DNA of 9,008 nt, from assembly GCA_013372965.1 (NCBI GenBank), contig JABXIR010000136.1, forward strand, positions 1-9,008, in the 5' to 3' direction. Both the position numbers and the translations under genes were made by a program. Source of the DNA: Gammaproteobacteria bacterium (GTDB lineage Bacteria > Pseudomonadota > Gammaproteobacteria > Pseudomonadales > DSM-25080). The notes beneath the pieces are model-generated. The model ran no database searches. It saw only the letters and a list, made by a program, of their open reading frames with translations, and had not been told where the DNA came from. Positions within the stretch are counted from its first letter, which is position 1; every line of letters begins with the position of its first letter. This document shows, piece after piece, positions 1 through 6,929 of this stretch.

Positions 1-2322
1 GTGGTGGCTCTTATAATTGTATTTAGCTTTGGTAAATTAAGTACCGCTAATCTAAATACTAATATTAGTTCGTCGTTTATCGAGAATGATGTTGTGGTCG
101 CACGCGACCAATACGGCGTCGTTTCTATCGAAGCCGATAATCGCTTAGATGCTGCCTTTGCGATGGGCTATGTTCATGCTCAAGAGCGATACTTTCAAAT
201 GGACCTGTTACGCAAAAGTGCGGCAGGCGAATTGGCATCAATATTTGGCTCAGGCGCTATCAATACCGATTCATCACGCCGCCTTCACCGAATTAGAAGC
301 CGAGCGCAAGCCATATTCGAGCAACTCCCATTAGAAGAACAAGAGCTACTCGAGCGCTATGCCGCGGGAGCAAATACGGGGCTTAGCGACTTATCCGTTA
401 AGCCTTGGGAATATATCGCTTTAGGCGTATCTCCAGAACTTTGGAAGCCCGTAGATTCATTAATTGTTCCGTTCGCCATGTTCTTTGATTTAAATGATGA
501 AACGGCGTATTACGATCATGTGCGCTCTGAGTTTAATCGAGTCGCCCCCGAATCATTAAAAGCGTTTTTAACACCAAGATATTACCGACACGACTCACCC
601 TTAGTTGAGTTTTCACCGTCTGAGCTATCTATTCCCGACGACTTTGGATTACGTCAGAGCAGCGAAATCGCCACTTATTATGATCTCGAAAAAGATTCCG
701 CGATTGGCAGTAATAACTGGGCGACCAATGGACCACGAACTGAAAGCGGTCGAGCGATACTCGCCAACGACATGCATTTAATGATTCGCGTTCCTAATAT
801 CTGGTTCCGAGCCCAGCTAAACATTACCAATCAACTTCCCGTTACTGGGGTGACACTTCCCGGCGCTCCGCTAATTGTGGTCGGGAGTAACACGCGCGTA
901 GCGTGGGGCTTTACCAACTCTTATGGTGATTGGAGTGACCGAATTCGACTCGAACTCAGCGAAGACAAAACTCAATACCGTACTCGCGGTGGTATGGTCG
1001 ATATTATCGAGTATGCCGAAGTCATCGACGTTAAAAATGCAGAACCAGTGGTATTAACCGTTCGTGAAACTCAATGGGGTCCTATTCCGAGCATCGATAG
1101 CAACGAGTCGATTCGCTGGCTGGCCCATCATCCTGACGCCATTAACCTCAATCTACTCAGTATGGAGAATGCAACCAACCTCGACCAAGCACACGAGGTT
1201 TGCCAACGTTCCGGCCTACCCCCGCAAAATTGCGTCGTTGCGGATGCAGAAGGCAACATCGGTTGGACCATCGCTGGGCGCATTCCTAAGCGTATTAACA
1301 TCGACTACCGACTGCCAATCACGTGGGAGATCGCCGACGTCAGCTGGAACGGATGGCTTGAACCTGAAGAATACCCGCGTATCGTCAATCCTGAAAATGG
1401 TGCGATCTGGACCGCCAATTCAAAGGTTGTGGTCGGTAGCGAACTCAATAAAATTGGTTGGGGAGCCTATGACTTAGGAGCTCGTGGAGCACAGATCCGC
1501 GACAACCTACTTAGTCTCGACGGGGCGAACGAATTTGACTCACTGGCCGTCGCGTACGACTATCGCGGTGTCTTTTACCAACGCTGGGCCGAGCACCTGA
1601 CACAGCTCACTGCCAACACCAATCAAGCCACGCTCGACGATGTACACCGATACGTGAGTCAATGGGACGGGCTGGCCGCGCATGACTCCATCGCATTCAG
1701 CGTCGTATTCGATTTCCGCAATGCGATGATTAACGAGATCTATCAACGCGTTGGTGAAGTACTGATCGAACATCACGAAACGACACTTACGCCACGAGAC
1801 TTTACTCGCGTCAGTCGCGGTGAAGATCCAGTATGGCTGCTGCTGCAAGAACAACCTGAGCATTGGCTACCTTCTCAATACACGTCTTGGAGAGAATTCC
1901 AACAGGCGGTGCTATTACGAGTCGTGAATCGTTGGGTGAGCGAGGATGGTACTTTGGGTGAGCAAGCCCAATGGCATCGATCAAACGATGCGACCATCGA
2001 CCACCCACTGGCAGTTGCATTACCCGATGGCATTAATCAGCTGTTACGTGGATTGATTCATATGGAGGACATTCCGCTTAACGGCAGTTCGAATATGCCG
2101 TTGGTACAACACGGTAAATTGGGGGCTTCTGAGCACCTCATTGTTTCACCGGGCCGAGAAGATCAAGCGTTGTTTAACATGCCAGGCGGGCAATCGGGGA
2201 ACCCATTTTCACCCTACTACTCGGACGGCCACGAAGCTTGGGCAACAGGGGTTGGCTTGCCTTTTTTGCCTCAAGCGACCGAGCACCGTTTTACGATATC
2301 GGCTAAGCCAAACTCACTTTAA
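1..2322 (+). CDS. Penicillin acylase family Ntn hydrolase (5' end probably outside window)
   Basis: Periplasmic N-terminal-nucleophile amidase of the penicillin G / acyl-homoserine-lactone acylase superfamily; members hydrolyse an acyl-amide bond after self-cleavage into alpha and beta chains. Seen: about 773 residues in frame. A hydrophobic start (residues 2-10) looks like the tail of a signal or anchor. The alpha-chain motif GYVHAQERYFQMDLLR lies at 56-71, and the processing site GSNNWATNGP puts the nucleophile at Ser237 after Gly236. NTRVAWGFTN (297-306) is the oxyanion/substrate region, and the C-terminal GGQSGNPFSPYY is typical of the family. The frame is open to base 1 with GTG GTG. A signal segment normally begins with a basic stretch, so I infer that the true start lies upstream. 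The substrate cannot be read from sequence; beta-lactam, AHL and other acyl-amide substrates all remain possible. Its stop overlaps that of the convergent cysH-like gene by 4 bases. Confidence 0.9.
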   Translation: MVALIIVFSFGKLSTANLNTNISSSFIENDVVVARDQYGVVSIEADNRLDAAFAMGYVHAQERYFQMDLLRKSAAGELASIFGSGAINTDSSRRLHRIRSRAQAIFEQLPLEEQELLERYAAGANTGLSDLSVKPWEYIALGVSPELWKPVDSLIVPFAMFFDLNDETAYYDHVRSEFNRVAPESLKAFLTPRYYRHDSPLVEFSPSELSIPDDFGLRQSSEIATYYDLEKDSAIGSNNWATNGPRTESGRAILANDMHLMIRVPNIWFRAQLNITNQLPVTGVTLPGAPLIVVGSNTRVAWGFTNSYGDWSDRIRLELSEDKTQYRTRGGMVDIIEYAEVIDVKNAEPVVLTVRETQWGPIPSIDSNESIRWLAHHPDAINLNLLSMENATNLDQAHEVCQRSGLPPQNCVVADAEGNIGWTIAGRIPKRINIDYRLPITWEIADVSWNGWLEPEEYPRIVNPENGAIWTANSKVVVGSELNKIGWGAYDLGARGAQIRDNLLSLDGANEFDSLAVAYDYRGVFYQRWAEHLTQLTANTNQATLDDVHRYVSQWDGLAAHDSIAFSVVFDFRNAMINEIYQRVGEVLIEHHETTLTPRDFTRVSRGEDPVWLLLQEQPEHWLPSQYTSWREFQQAVLLRVVNRWVSEDGTLGEQAQWHRSNDATIDHPLAVALPDGINQLLRGLIHMEDIPLNGSSNMPLVQHGKLGASEHLIVSPGREDQALFNMPGGQSGNPFSPYYSDGHEAWATGVGLPFLPQATEHRFTISAKPNSL

Positions 2323-2942
2323 CTCTGCGGCACATGAAGTCCACACTCCATGTGTTGCGCTAATTTGGTGGGATCGAAGTAATGATTGGGCGCGGGTAGA
2401 TCGCGCTCAGCAATGAACTCATCAATCGCTTCATGATTCCAGTGAAAAAACGGGGCGACTTTTGTGACGCCTCGATGGTCGACCGACACCACGTCAAGCG
2501 AAGCCCGATGGGCGGTTTCGTATTTGCTAATCCCCGTCAACCAATAATCCGGCGACCGTTCTTTGAGGGCGCGTTCGAAGGGCTCTACCTTAACTTCGTT
2601 CGCAAACTGACGAAAAGCGTCTTCGTCTTCGGGCATGGGTACGCCACCAAAAATCGCTCGACGGCGCTCAAAGGTGACTTTCGGAGTGTAAACCTGCAAA
2701 TTGAGCTTTAAGCGATCCACCAGTGTTTCAACGTGTTGGTACGTTTCCGGTAGGTTATAACCGTGATCTACCCAGATCACCGGAATGTTAGGGGCAACCT
2801 TTGACGTCACGTAGAGCATCGCTGCGGATGCGGTTCCAAAACTGGACGACACGATCGGACACTCGGCATGCATCATCGCCCATTCGGTAATTTCGAAGGG
2901 GTTCTTGTGCGCCAGTGATCGATTGATGTCATTCAGTTCCAT
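2319..2942 (-). CDS. cysH: PAPS reductase-like protein (CysH family, short divergent form)
   Basis: Cytoplasmic thiol-dependent reductase family that converts PAPS (or APS) to sulfite in sulfate assimilation. From the ATG at 2942 it has 207 residues, against about 244 in E. coli CysH. Seen: SSSFG (32-36), matching the modified PP-loop; DHGYNLPETY (59-68), equivalent to E. coli DTGYLFPETY; KVEPFERALKE (about 118-128); and a C-terminal ECGLH (199-203) with nucleophile Cys200. The extra cysteine pairs of [4Fe-4S] APS reductases are absent, so this is the cluster-free type. The segment matching E. coli GLRREQSGSRA reads GISKYETAHRA, and the loop before ECGLH is much shorter. Start choice is uncertain. 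In-frame ATG at 2957 and TTG at 2969 exist, and the TTG has TTAGG 8 bases upstream, but family alignment favours MELNDINRSL. No other cys genes are nearby. Family assignment is firm; substrate is less sure. Confidence 0.85.
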   Translation of the reverse strand: MELNDINRSLAHKNPFEITEWAMMHAECPIVSSSFGTASAAMLYVTSKVAPNIPVIWVDHGYNLPETYQHVETLVDRLKLNLQVYTPKVTFERRRAIFGGVPMPEDEDAFRQFANEVKVEPFERALKERSPDYWLTGISKYETAHRASLDVVSVDHRGVTKVAPFFHWNHEAIDEFIAERDLPAPNHYFDPTKLAQHMECGLHVPQS

Positions 2943-3008
2943 AAGCTCATACCACATTAAATAATTCAACAGAATTGCCTAAAGAGTAATCGAGAAACTT
3001 ATAACTAA

Positions 3009-3036
3009 ATAATAAAAATTTAATCTACCGAGGTAA
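3009..3036 (-). promoter_or_regulatory. Possible promoter for the cysH-like gene
   Basis: Read on the minus strand, TTACCT (3036-3031) is followed after 16 bases by TATTAT (3014-3009), a 5/6 match to the -10 consensus. It lies in the AT-rich gap between the M28 peptidase and cysH-like genes. The -35 match is poor (3/6), and AT-rich DNA gives chance hits, so this is only a candidate. It would let cysH be expressed independently of the upstream peptidase gene. Confidence 0.25.
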
Positions 3037-3048
3037 CGGTAAGTTATA

Positions 3049-3079
3049 AGCCGTGCGATTCGTTCAGATTCGCACGGCT
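3049..3079 (-). terminator. Strong hairpin downstream of the M28 peptidase gene
   Basis: A perfect 10-base-pair inverted repeat, AGCCGTGCGA / TCGCACGGCT (3049-3058 and 3070-3079) with an 11-base loop, begins 13 bases after the peptidase stop. On the minus-strand transcript the downstream bases (TTATAACTTACC) are AU-rich but not a real U-tract. It may be a weak intrinsic terminator or an mRNA 3'-end stabiliser between the peptidase and cysH-like genes. Confidence 0.6.
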
Positions 3080-3092
3080 ATAGACAAAGCGC

Positions 3093-4487
3093 TTAGCGCT
3101 CCATGTGAGAAGTGAGATACACCATGCTAACCCAAGCCGCTAGGTTTTGTTTTAGCGCCTCTGGATCGATTTTATCGAGGGTGTCGTTCTCGGTGTGGTG
3201 GTAGTCAAAGTAATCCGTTCCATCTTGCGACAAACGGAAGGTCTGCATTCCCAAGTTTTTCATCGGAATGATATCTGGGCCACCACCGGACTCTAGCCCG
3301 CCGCGAATGATACCAAGCGGCTGAATGACCTTGAACGCATCTTCGTACTGAGGGAGTAAGTCTTCGCTAACTCCGGTATCGAAGCGCCATACGCGTCCTG
3401 CACCGAAATCCGATTCTGAACCGACGAAATGATTTTCAAGATCGTCGCCGTGCGCTTCCGCGTAGTGATAGGCACCGATCAACCCCTGCTCTTCGTTAGC
3501 GAATGCAACCACACGAACCGTACGACCTGGACGTGAATCTTCGTTAAGTAACATGGCCGCCGCCGCAGTTGTGACCGCGACGCCCGCTCCATCGTCTAGA
3601 GCGCCCGTACCTAAATCCCATGAATCGAGGTGTCCGCCAATGAGCACGATTTCGTCAGGCCAGCGACTTCCCGTGACTTCTGCAATCACGTTGTGCGACT
3701 GGAATTCACCCGTAAAGCCCACATCTAAGCTCAGACCTAGCTCAACCGCACCACGTTCGAGTAACCGCTCAAGTTGATCTGCATCTGGATTCGACAGGGC
3801 AGCCGCGGGAATCTTCGGGATCGATTCGTCATAGCGCATCATGCCGGTGTGAGGAAAACGATCCGAATCGGTGCCTACCGAGCGAATAACCACCGCAATG
3901 GCCCCTTTTTCGCCCGCGACACGCGCGCCGGCAGAACGTCCCGCGACAACCGGACCATAGCCCGCACCGTCGATGGTTTTTTCCATACGTTTTGAAATGT
4001 AAGCGATCTTGCCTTCGACTAAGCTGCTGTCTGCTTGTGCCAATTCGTCGATCGATTCAAAAAAGACGACTTCGCCTCGCAACTCGCCGTCGGTACCCAC
4101 ACTGCCACCAAGCGCCGTCACGCGGACTACCTGATCATTCGGCGCTATAATACGGGCACTTTCGCTTTGACGCTTCCAGAGAGGGTAAGTGACCGGCTCG
4201 AGGTACACGCGATCAAATCCGAGATCTTCGAAGCGTTGTTTCATCCACGCAACACCGCGCAGATCCGCTTCGGTACCCGGCATACGAGGGCCAACCTCAG
4301 TCGTCAGGTCTTCAACGATTTCCCAAGCGAGGTCGCTCTGCAGACCTGCATCACGCAGGCGTTCGGCGGTTTGAATATGCTCAACGGGCATGACACTTGA
4401 ACTTTGCGAAGCGTCTGTGCTTTGCTCTGCAGACTCTGAGCACGCCACCAGAAACGGCACCGCGCACATTAGTTTAAGTAACTTCAT
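3093..4487 (-). CDS. M28 family metallopeptidase lipoprotein (carboxypeptidase Q-like)
   Basis: Secreted di-zinc exopeptidase that probably trims peptides outside the cytoplasm. Seen: 464 residues with a lipoprotein signal, MKLLKLMCAVPFLVAC. The lipobox is LVAC with Cys16 as lipid anchor, and Ser at +2 is consistent with outer-membrane sorting. A Ser/Thr-rich linker follows, then a protease-associated insert (about 130-240) and the M28 catalytic domain (about 265-460). Likely zinc ligands and catalytic residues: His286 in GGHLDSWD, bridging Asp298 in ALDDGAG, Glu332/Glu333 in NEEQG, Asp360 in SESDFG, and His431 in HHTENDT. All expected positions are present, so it should be active. SHNVIAEVTGSRWPDEIVLI is the usual lead-in strand. 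The start ATG has AAGGGA about 6 bases upstream. It is transcribed divergently from the FKBP operon across 86 bases. The exact peptide specificity cannot be told. Confidence 0.93.
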   Translation of the reverse strand: MKLLKLMCAVPFLVACSESAEQSTDASQSSSVMPVEHIQTAERLRDAGLQSDLAWEIVEDLTTEVGPRMPGTEADLRGVAWMKQRFEDLGFDRVYLEPVTYPLWKRQSESARIIAPNDQVVRVTALGGSVGTDGELRGEVVFFESIDELAQADSSLVEGKIAYISKRMEKTIDGAGYGPVVAGRSAGARVAGEKGAIAVVIRSVGTDSDRFPHTGMMRYDESIPKIPAAALSNPDADQLERLLERGAVELGLSLDVGFTGEFQSHNVIAEVTGSRWPDEIVLIGGHLDSWDLGTGALDDGAGVAVTTAAAAMLLNEDSRPGRTVRVVAFANEEQGLIGAYHYAEAHGDDLENHFVGSESDFGAGRVWRFDTGVSEDLLPQYEDAFKVIQPLGIIRGGLESGGGPDIIPMKNLGMQTFRLSQDGTDYFDYHHTENDTLDKIDPEALKQNLAAWVSMVYLTSHMER

Positions 4488-4547
4488 CTGAAATCCCTTA
4501 TAATCTTTGTATTGTTAACTCTCGGGCAAGTCTAACTCAATCGCCCC

Positions 4548-4553
4548 TATAAA
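4548..4553 (+). promoter_or_regulatory. Possible -10 element for the FKBP-rsuA-rsmC operon
   Basis: TATAAA lies 20 bases before the ATG of the FKBP gene, in the 86-base divergent gap with the M28 peptidase gene. No convincing -35 hexamer sits 16-18 bases upstream, so the call is weak. The FKBP start itself has a good ribosome binding site, AGAGGA at 4564-4569. Confidence 0.25.
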
Positions 4554-4573
4554 CGTACATCCAAGAGGATTTT

Positions 4574-5047
4574 ATGCAAATTGGTACCCACTCGGTCGTC
4601 ACTTTCAATTTTACGGTCTCCACCAGCTCGGGTGATCGTCTCGACAGTAGTGAAGAGCGCGGCGAGCCGTTACACATTCTCATGGGCGCCGATAACGTCG
4701 TCGACGGCTTAGAAGAGGCCTTACTGGGCCGTGAAGCTGGTGACTCATTCAGTTGCGAGGTTCCCGCAAACAAAGCCTACGGTGATTACGACGAAGAGCT
4801 CGTTCAGTCGGCCGATATCAAAATGTTCGGCGGCACACTGCCCTCAATCGGTCAGAGATTTACCGCCCAGACCGAAGACGGGGAGACCGTCAGCGTTCGC
4901 GTTACCCACATCGAAAACAATCTGGTCAGCATTGATGGAAATCACGAACTGGCCGGGCTTGATCTGCACTTCGAGATCGAGATTTTGGCAGTGCGCGAAG
5001 CGACTGAAACCGAACTCGAGATCGGTCAGGCCATCGAAGACGAGTAA
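4574..5047 (+). CDS. FKBP-type peptidyl-prolyl cis-trans isomerase, SlyD-like
   Basis: Cytoplasmic prolyl isomerase and chaperone. It has 157 residues with the split FKBP fold: an N-terminal FKBP half (1-65), an inserted IF/chaperone flap (about 66-125), then the closing FKBP strands. Seen: GEPLHILMGADNVVDGLEEA (30-49), PANKAYGDYDEELVQ (64-78) and DGNHELAGLDLHFEIEILAV (121-140). The last of these is the typical SlyD-class IF-to-FKBP return. The histidine/cysteine-rich metal-binding tail of E. coli SlyD (196 residues) is missing: this protein ends in an acidic EIGQAIEDE. A nickel-chaperone role is therefore unlikely by this route; FkpB/SlpA is the alternative family name. The start has AGAGGA 4 bases before the ATG. 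It leads an operon, with the rRNA pseudouridine synthase starting 6 bases after its stop, which suggests a link to ribosome biogenesis (inference). Confidence 0.92.
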   Translation: MQIGTHSVVTFNFTVSTSSGDRLDSSEERGEPLHILMGADNVVDGLEEALLGREAGDSFSCEVPANKAYGDYDEELVQSADIKMFGGTLPSIGQRFTAQTEDGETVSVRVTHIENNLVSIDGNHELAGLDLHFEIEILAVREATETELEIGQAIEDE

Positions 5048-5053
5048 TCCAAC

Positions 5054-5746
5054 TTGCGGCTCGACAAGCTCCTTAGCCAAGCGTTGTTCATGACTCGAAC
5101 CGACGCAAAAAAACTCATTCGCAGCGGTCGAGTATCCATCGACGGTGTGGATACGCCTCGTGCTGATTTAAAGATCACTTCTCAAACGGTAACCGTCGAT
5201 AACGAGCTAATCGCCTACCCAGGCAATGAGACTCGCTGCATTGCGTTTCACAAACCCGCCAATGTGGAATGTTCGCACAGTTCAAGCCACTACCCTATCG
5301 TGTTCGATTTACTGCCGCGAACGTTTCAAGATTTCCAAGTGGCTGGCCGACTCGATGCCGATACCACGGGGCTGGTGCTGTTAACGAATAGCGGGCAACT
5401 TAACCACGCGATTACTCATCCACGTCGTGAAAGTCACAAGGTCTACCGAGTCACCGCGAAACACCCAATCAGCGACGAAGCCATCACGCAGCTGTCCAAC
5501 GGTGTCGTACTCAACGATTCCGACACGCCGACACAGCCTGCTAGCGTTGTGCGACTGTCGGATACCGAAATTGAACTGACGATTTCTGAAGGCCGTTACC
5601 ACCAGGTAAAACGCATGCTGGCTGCGGTATCTAATCGCGTCACGGGGCTGCATCGTCAAGCGATTGGGCGAGTCGAACTCGATATAAACGAAGGCGAATG
5701 GCGAGAACTCACACCTAAAGAACTGGAATACTTCAATGGTCGATAA
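5054..5746 (+). CDS. rsuA: 16S rRNA pseudouridine synthase, RsuA family
   Basis: Converts a uridine of 16S rRNA to pseudouridine; E. coli RsuA acts at U516 in helix 18 during small-subunit assembly. It has 230 residues, close to the 231 of E. coli RsuA. Seen: an N-terminal S4 RNA-binding domain (1-48, MRLDKLLSQA then RSGRVSIDG), HKPANVECS (66-74), the catalytic signature GRLDADTTGLVLLT (98-111) with Asp101 as catalytic residue, and the C-terminal ISEGRYHQVKRMLAAV (177-192), nearly identical to RsuA. The start is TTG at 5054: it restores the canonical MRLDK opening and has GAG 9 bases upstream inside the preceding stop region. The next in-frame ATG (5090) would remove the first S4 helix. It overlaps the downstream methyltransferase gene by 11 bases. 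Other RsuA/RluB/E/F paralogues are possible, but the SEGRYHQVKRM context and 6-base operon spacing fit RsuA best. Confidence 0.9.
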   Translation: MRLDKLLSQALFMTRTDAKKLIRSGRVSIDGVDTPRADLKITSQTVTVDNELIAYPGNETRCIAFHKPANVECSHSSSHYPIVFDLLPRTFQDFQVAGRLDADTTGLVLLTNSGQLNHAITHPRRESHKVYRVTAKHPISDEAITQLSNGVVLNDSDTPTQPASVVRLSDTEIELTISEGRYHQVKRMLAAVSNRVTGLHRQAIGRVELDINEGEWRELTPKELEYFNGR

Positions 5747-6713
5747 CGCAATCGAACTCTTACAACCCTTCATCGATGGCAGCACTTTAGTGCTAGCCGA
5801 TGAGCAGTGGTCTCCCGACTCATGGGCAAACGCAGCGACCGTCATGACTAACCGCGTGACTCCTGACGCATCGTCCCGTTTACTTTTTTGCGATTTTGCA
5901 TCAATCGAACAGCGCTTCGACACTGTCGTGTTTCGTGTTGGTAAAGAGCGAGCACTCAATGATCACTGGGTTCACCTCGCAGCAGAACACCTCAATAATG
6001 GCGGAAAGCTCGTCATTTCTGGCGGAAACAAAGAAGGCGTAAAGCCCGCTATTAAGGCCGCAGAAACTCTCTTCGGCGTCAGTGCTAAGGTCAGCAAACA
6101 CAGCGGTATTCGAGTGGCGATACTTGAATGTCATCAGCCCATCGCCTTCGACACCCAAAGCTACCATCAAATACAAACCTTCAATATTAAAGGCGTACAG
6201 TTTGTTAGTAAGCCGGGTCAATTTGGCTGGAAGAAAGTCGATCGCGGTTCGATGCTACTAGCCGAGGCGTTTAAAGATAAACTCAAAGGCTCTGTATTGG
6301 ATTTAGGGTGTGGCTGGGGCTATTTATCGGTACAGGCGAGTAAAGAAAATGTGTCGCAGATTACGTCAACGGATAACTGTGCCGCCGCGTTAATATGTTG
6401 TCGTGAGAACCTTGCCTCTTCGACCATCACGCATCACGTCATTGCAAGTGATTGTGCCGACGGAATCCATCAGCGTTTCGATTCAATCGTATGCAACCCG
6501 CCATTTCATCAGGGTTTCGATCATGCAACCGATCTGACGTCGCGGTTCTTAGAATCCGCTTCTAAACGACTGCAACCCGGTGGGGAGTCGTGGTGGGTCG
6601 TTAATCAATTTGTCGGTATCGCGTCTTTGGCACCCAAGTATTTTAAAACTCAGCGTTTAATCGAGCGCGCCGACGGTTTTGATATTTGGGTACTCAGCGA
6701 TGCCAAGTTATAG
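5736..6713 (+). CDS. rsmC: rRNA (guanine-N2)-methyltransferase, RsmC/RlmG-type
   Basis: SAM-dependent class I methyltransferase probably making m2G in rRNA (RsmC acts on 16S G1207, RlmG on 23S G1835). It has 325 residues with the two-lobe layout of the family. The N-terminal degenerate methyltransferase-like half contains GGNKEGVKPAIKAAE (96-110), as in RsmC/RlmG. The linker PGQFGWKKVDRGSMLL (160-175) precedes the catalytic half. There, SAM motif I is LDLGCGWGYLS (188-198), the acidic STDNCAAAL (211-219) follows, and the active-site NPPFHQGFDH is at 254-263. NPPF is the hallmark of guanine/adenine-N methyltransferases. The ATG lies inside the end of rsuA, with GGA 8 bases upstream, suggesting translational coupling. 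I favour RsmC over RlmG because its partner gene also modifies 16S rRNA, but this is inference. Its last 6 bases overlap a minus-strand small ORF. Confidence 0.85.
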   Translation: MVDNAIELLQPFIDGSTLVLADEQWSPDSWANAATVMTNRVTPDASSRLLFCDFASIEQRFDTVVFRVGKERALNDHWVHLAAEHLNNGGKLVISGGNKEGVKPAIKAAETLFGVSAKVSKHSGIRVAILECHQPIAFDTQSYHQIQTFNIKGVQFVSKPGQFGWKKVDRGSMLLAEAFKDKLKGSVLDLGCGWGYLSVQASKENVSQITSTDNCAAALICCRENLASSTITHHVIASDCADGIHQRFDSIVCNPPFHQGFDHATDLTSRFLESASKRLQPGGESWWVVNQFVGIASLAPKYFKTQRLIERADGFDIWVLSDAKL

Positions 6714-6791
6714 ATTCATTAAATACATGCCCGCAATGCCGAATACGACAGCGAGGAGAAGCGGCATGATTTCCTTAACAGTGTCTTTCAT
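6708..6791 (-). CDS. Putative small membrane protein (27 residues)
   Basis: I do not recognise this gene. Read on the minus strand from the ATG at 6791 to the TAA at 6708-6710, it gives 27 residues. A charged N-terminus (MKDTVKEI) is followed by one hydrophobic segment of about 15-17 residues (MPLLLAVVFGIAGMYL) and ends in MNL. The charge pattern and the small-residue GIAG core look like a single-pass inner-membrane miniprotein. The only possible ATG is used, because an in-frame TGA sits 4 codons upstream. The ribosome site is weak: GAG 12 bases before the start. The stop region overlaps the end of rsmC by 6 bases, tail to tail. There is no other gene in 6714-6929 to explain this stretch. The reading is short enough to be chance, so confidence is moderate. 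Confidence 0.45.
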   Translation of the reverse strand: MKDTVKEIMPLLLAVVFGIAGMYLMNL

Positions 6792-6929
6792 TTTTTGTGG
6801 TCACTCTGTTAGCGTTTTCAAACATCATAATGACGCATCAGTTCTGTTGGTATCCGTGATAGAACTTTATTGATAAGAGAAACTAACTAGACCACCCCCG
6901 CAAGACACCGAAACAGGGCTTCACATCCT
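6792..6929. other. Divergent intergenic region without a recognised element
   Basis: This gap lies between the minus-strand small ORF and the plus-strand Rieske gene. It holds a T-run directly before the small ORF start (6791-6796) and AT-rich sequence around 6860-6890. Stop codons in all three plus-strand frames fall before the Rieske ATG (6874, 6884 and 6888). I see no convincing paired -35/-10 and no hairpin with a U-tract. Confidence 0.4.

Noticed and set aside
1..2322. Calling the acylase a penicillin G acylase or an AHL quorum-quenching acylase
   Set aside because: The nucleophile and fold motifs are shared by all these enzymes, and substrate pockets cannot be assigned by eye.
3553..4400. 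Several plus-strand open frames opposite the M28 peptidase gene
   Set aside because: They lack ribosome sites and protein-family features and are explained by codon bias of the well-supported peptidase on the other strand.
6736..6767. Inverted repeat ATGCCG / CGGCAT after rsmC as a terminator
   Set aside because: The arms are only 6 bases with a 20-base loop and no U-tract, and lie within the small ORF; probably chance.
6679..6873. A 64-codon plus-strand frame across the end of rsmC and the following gap
   Set aside because: It begins inside rsmC without a ribosome site and shows no domain. The minus-strand small ORF explains the hydrophobic stretch better.
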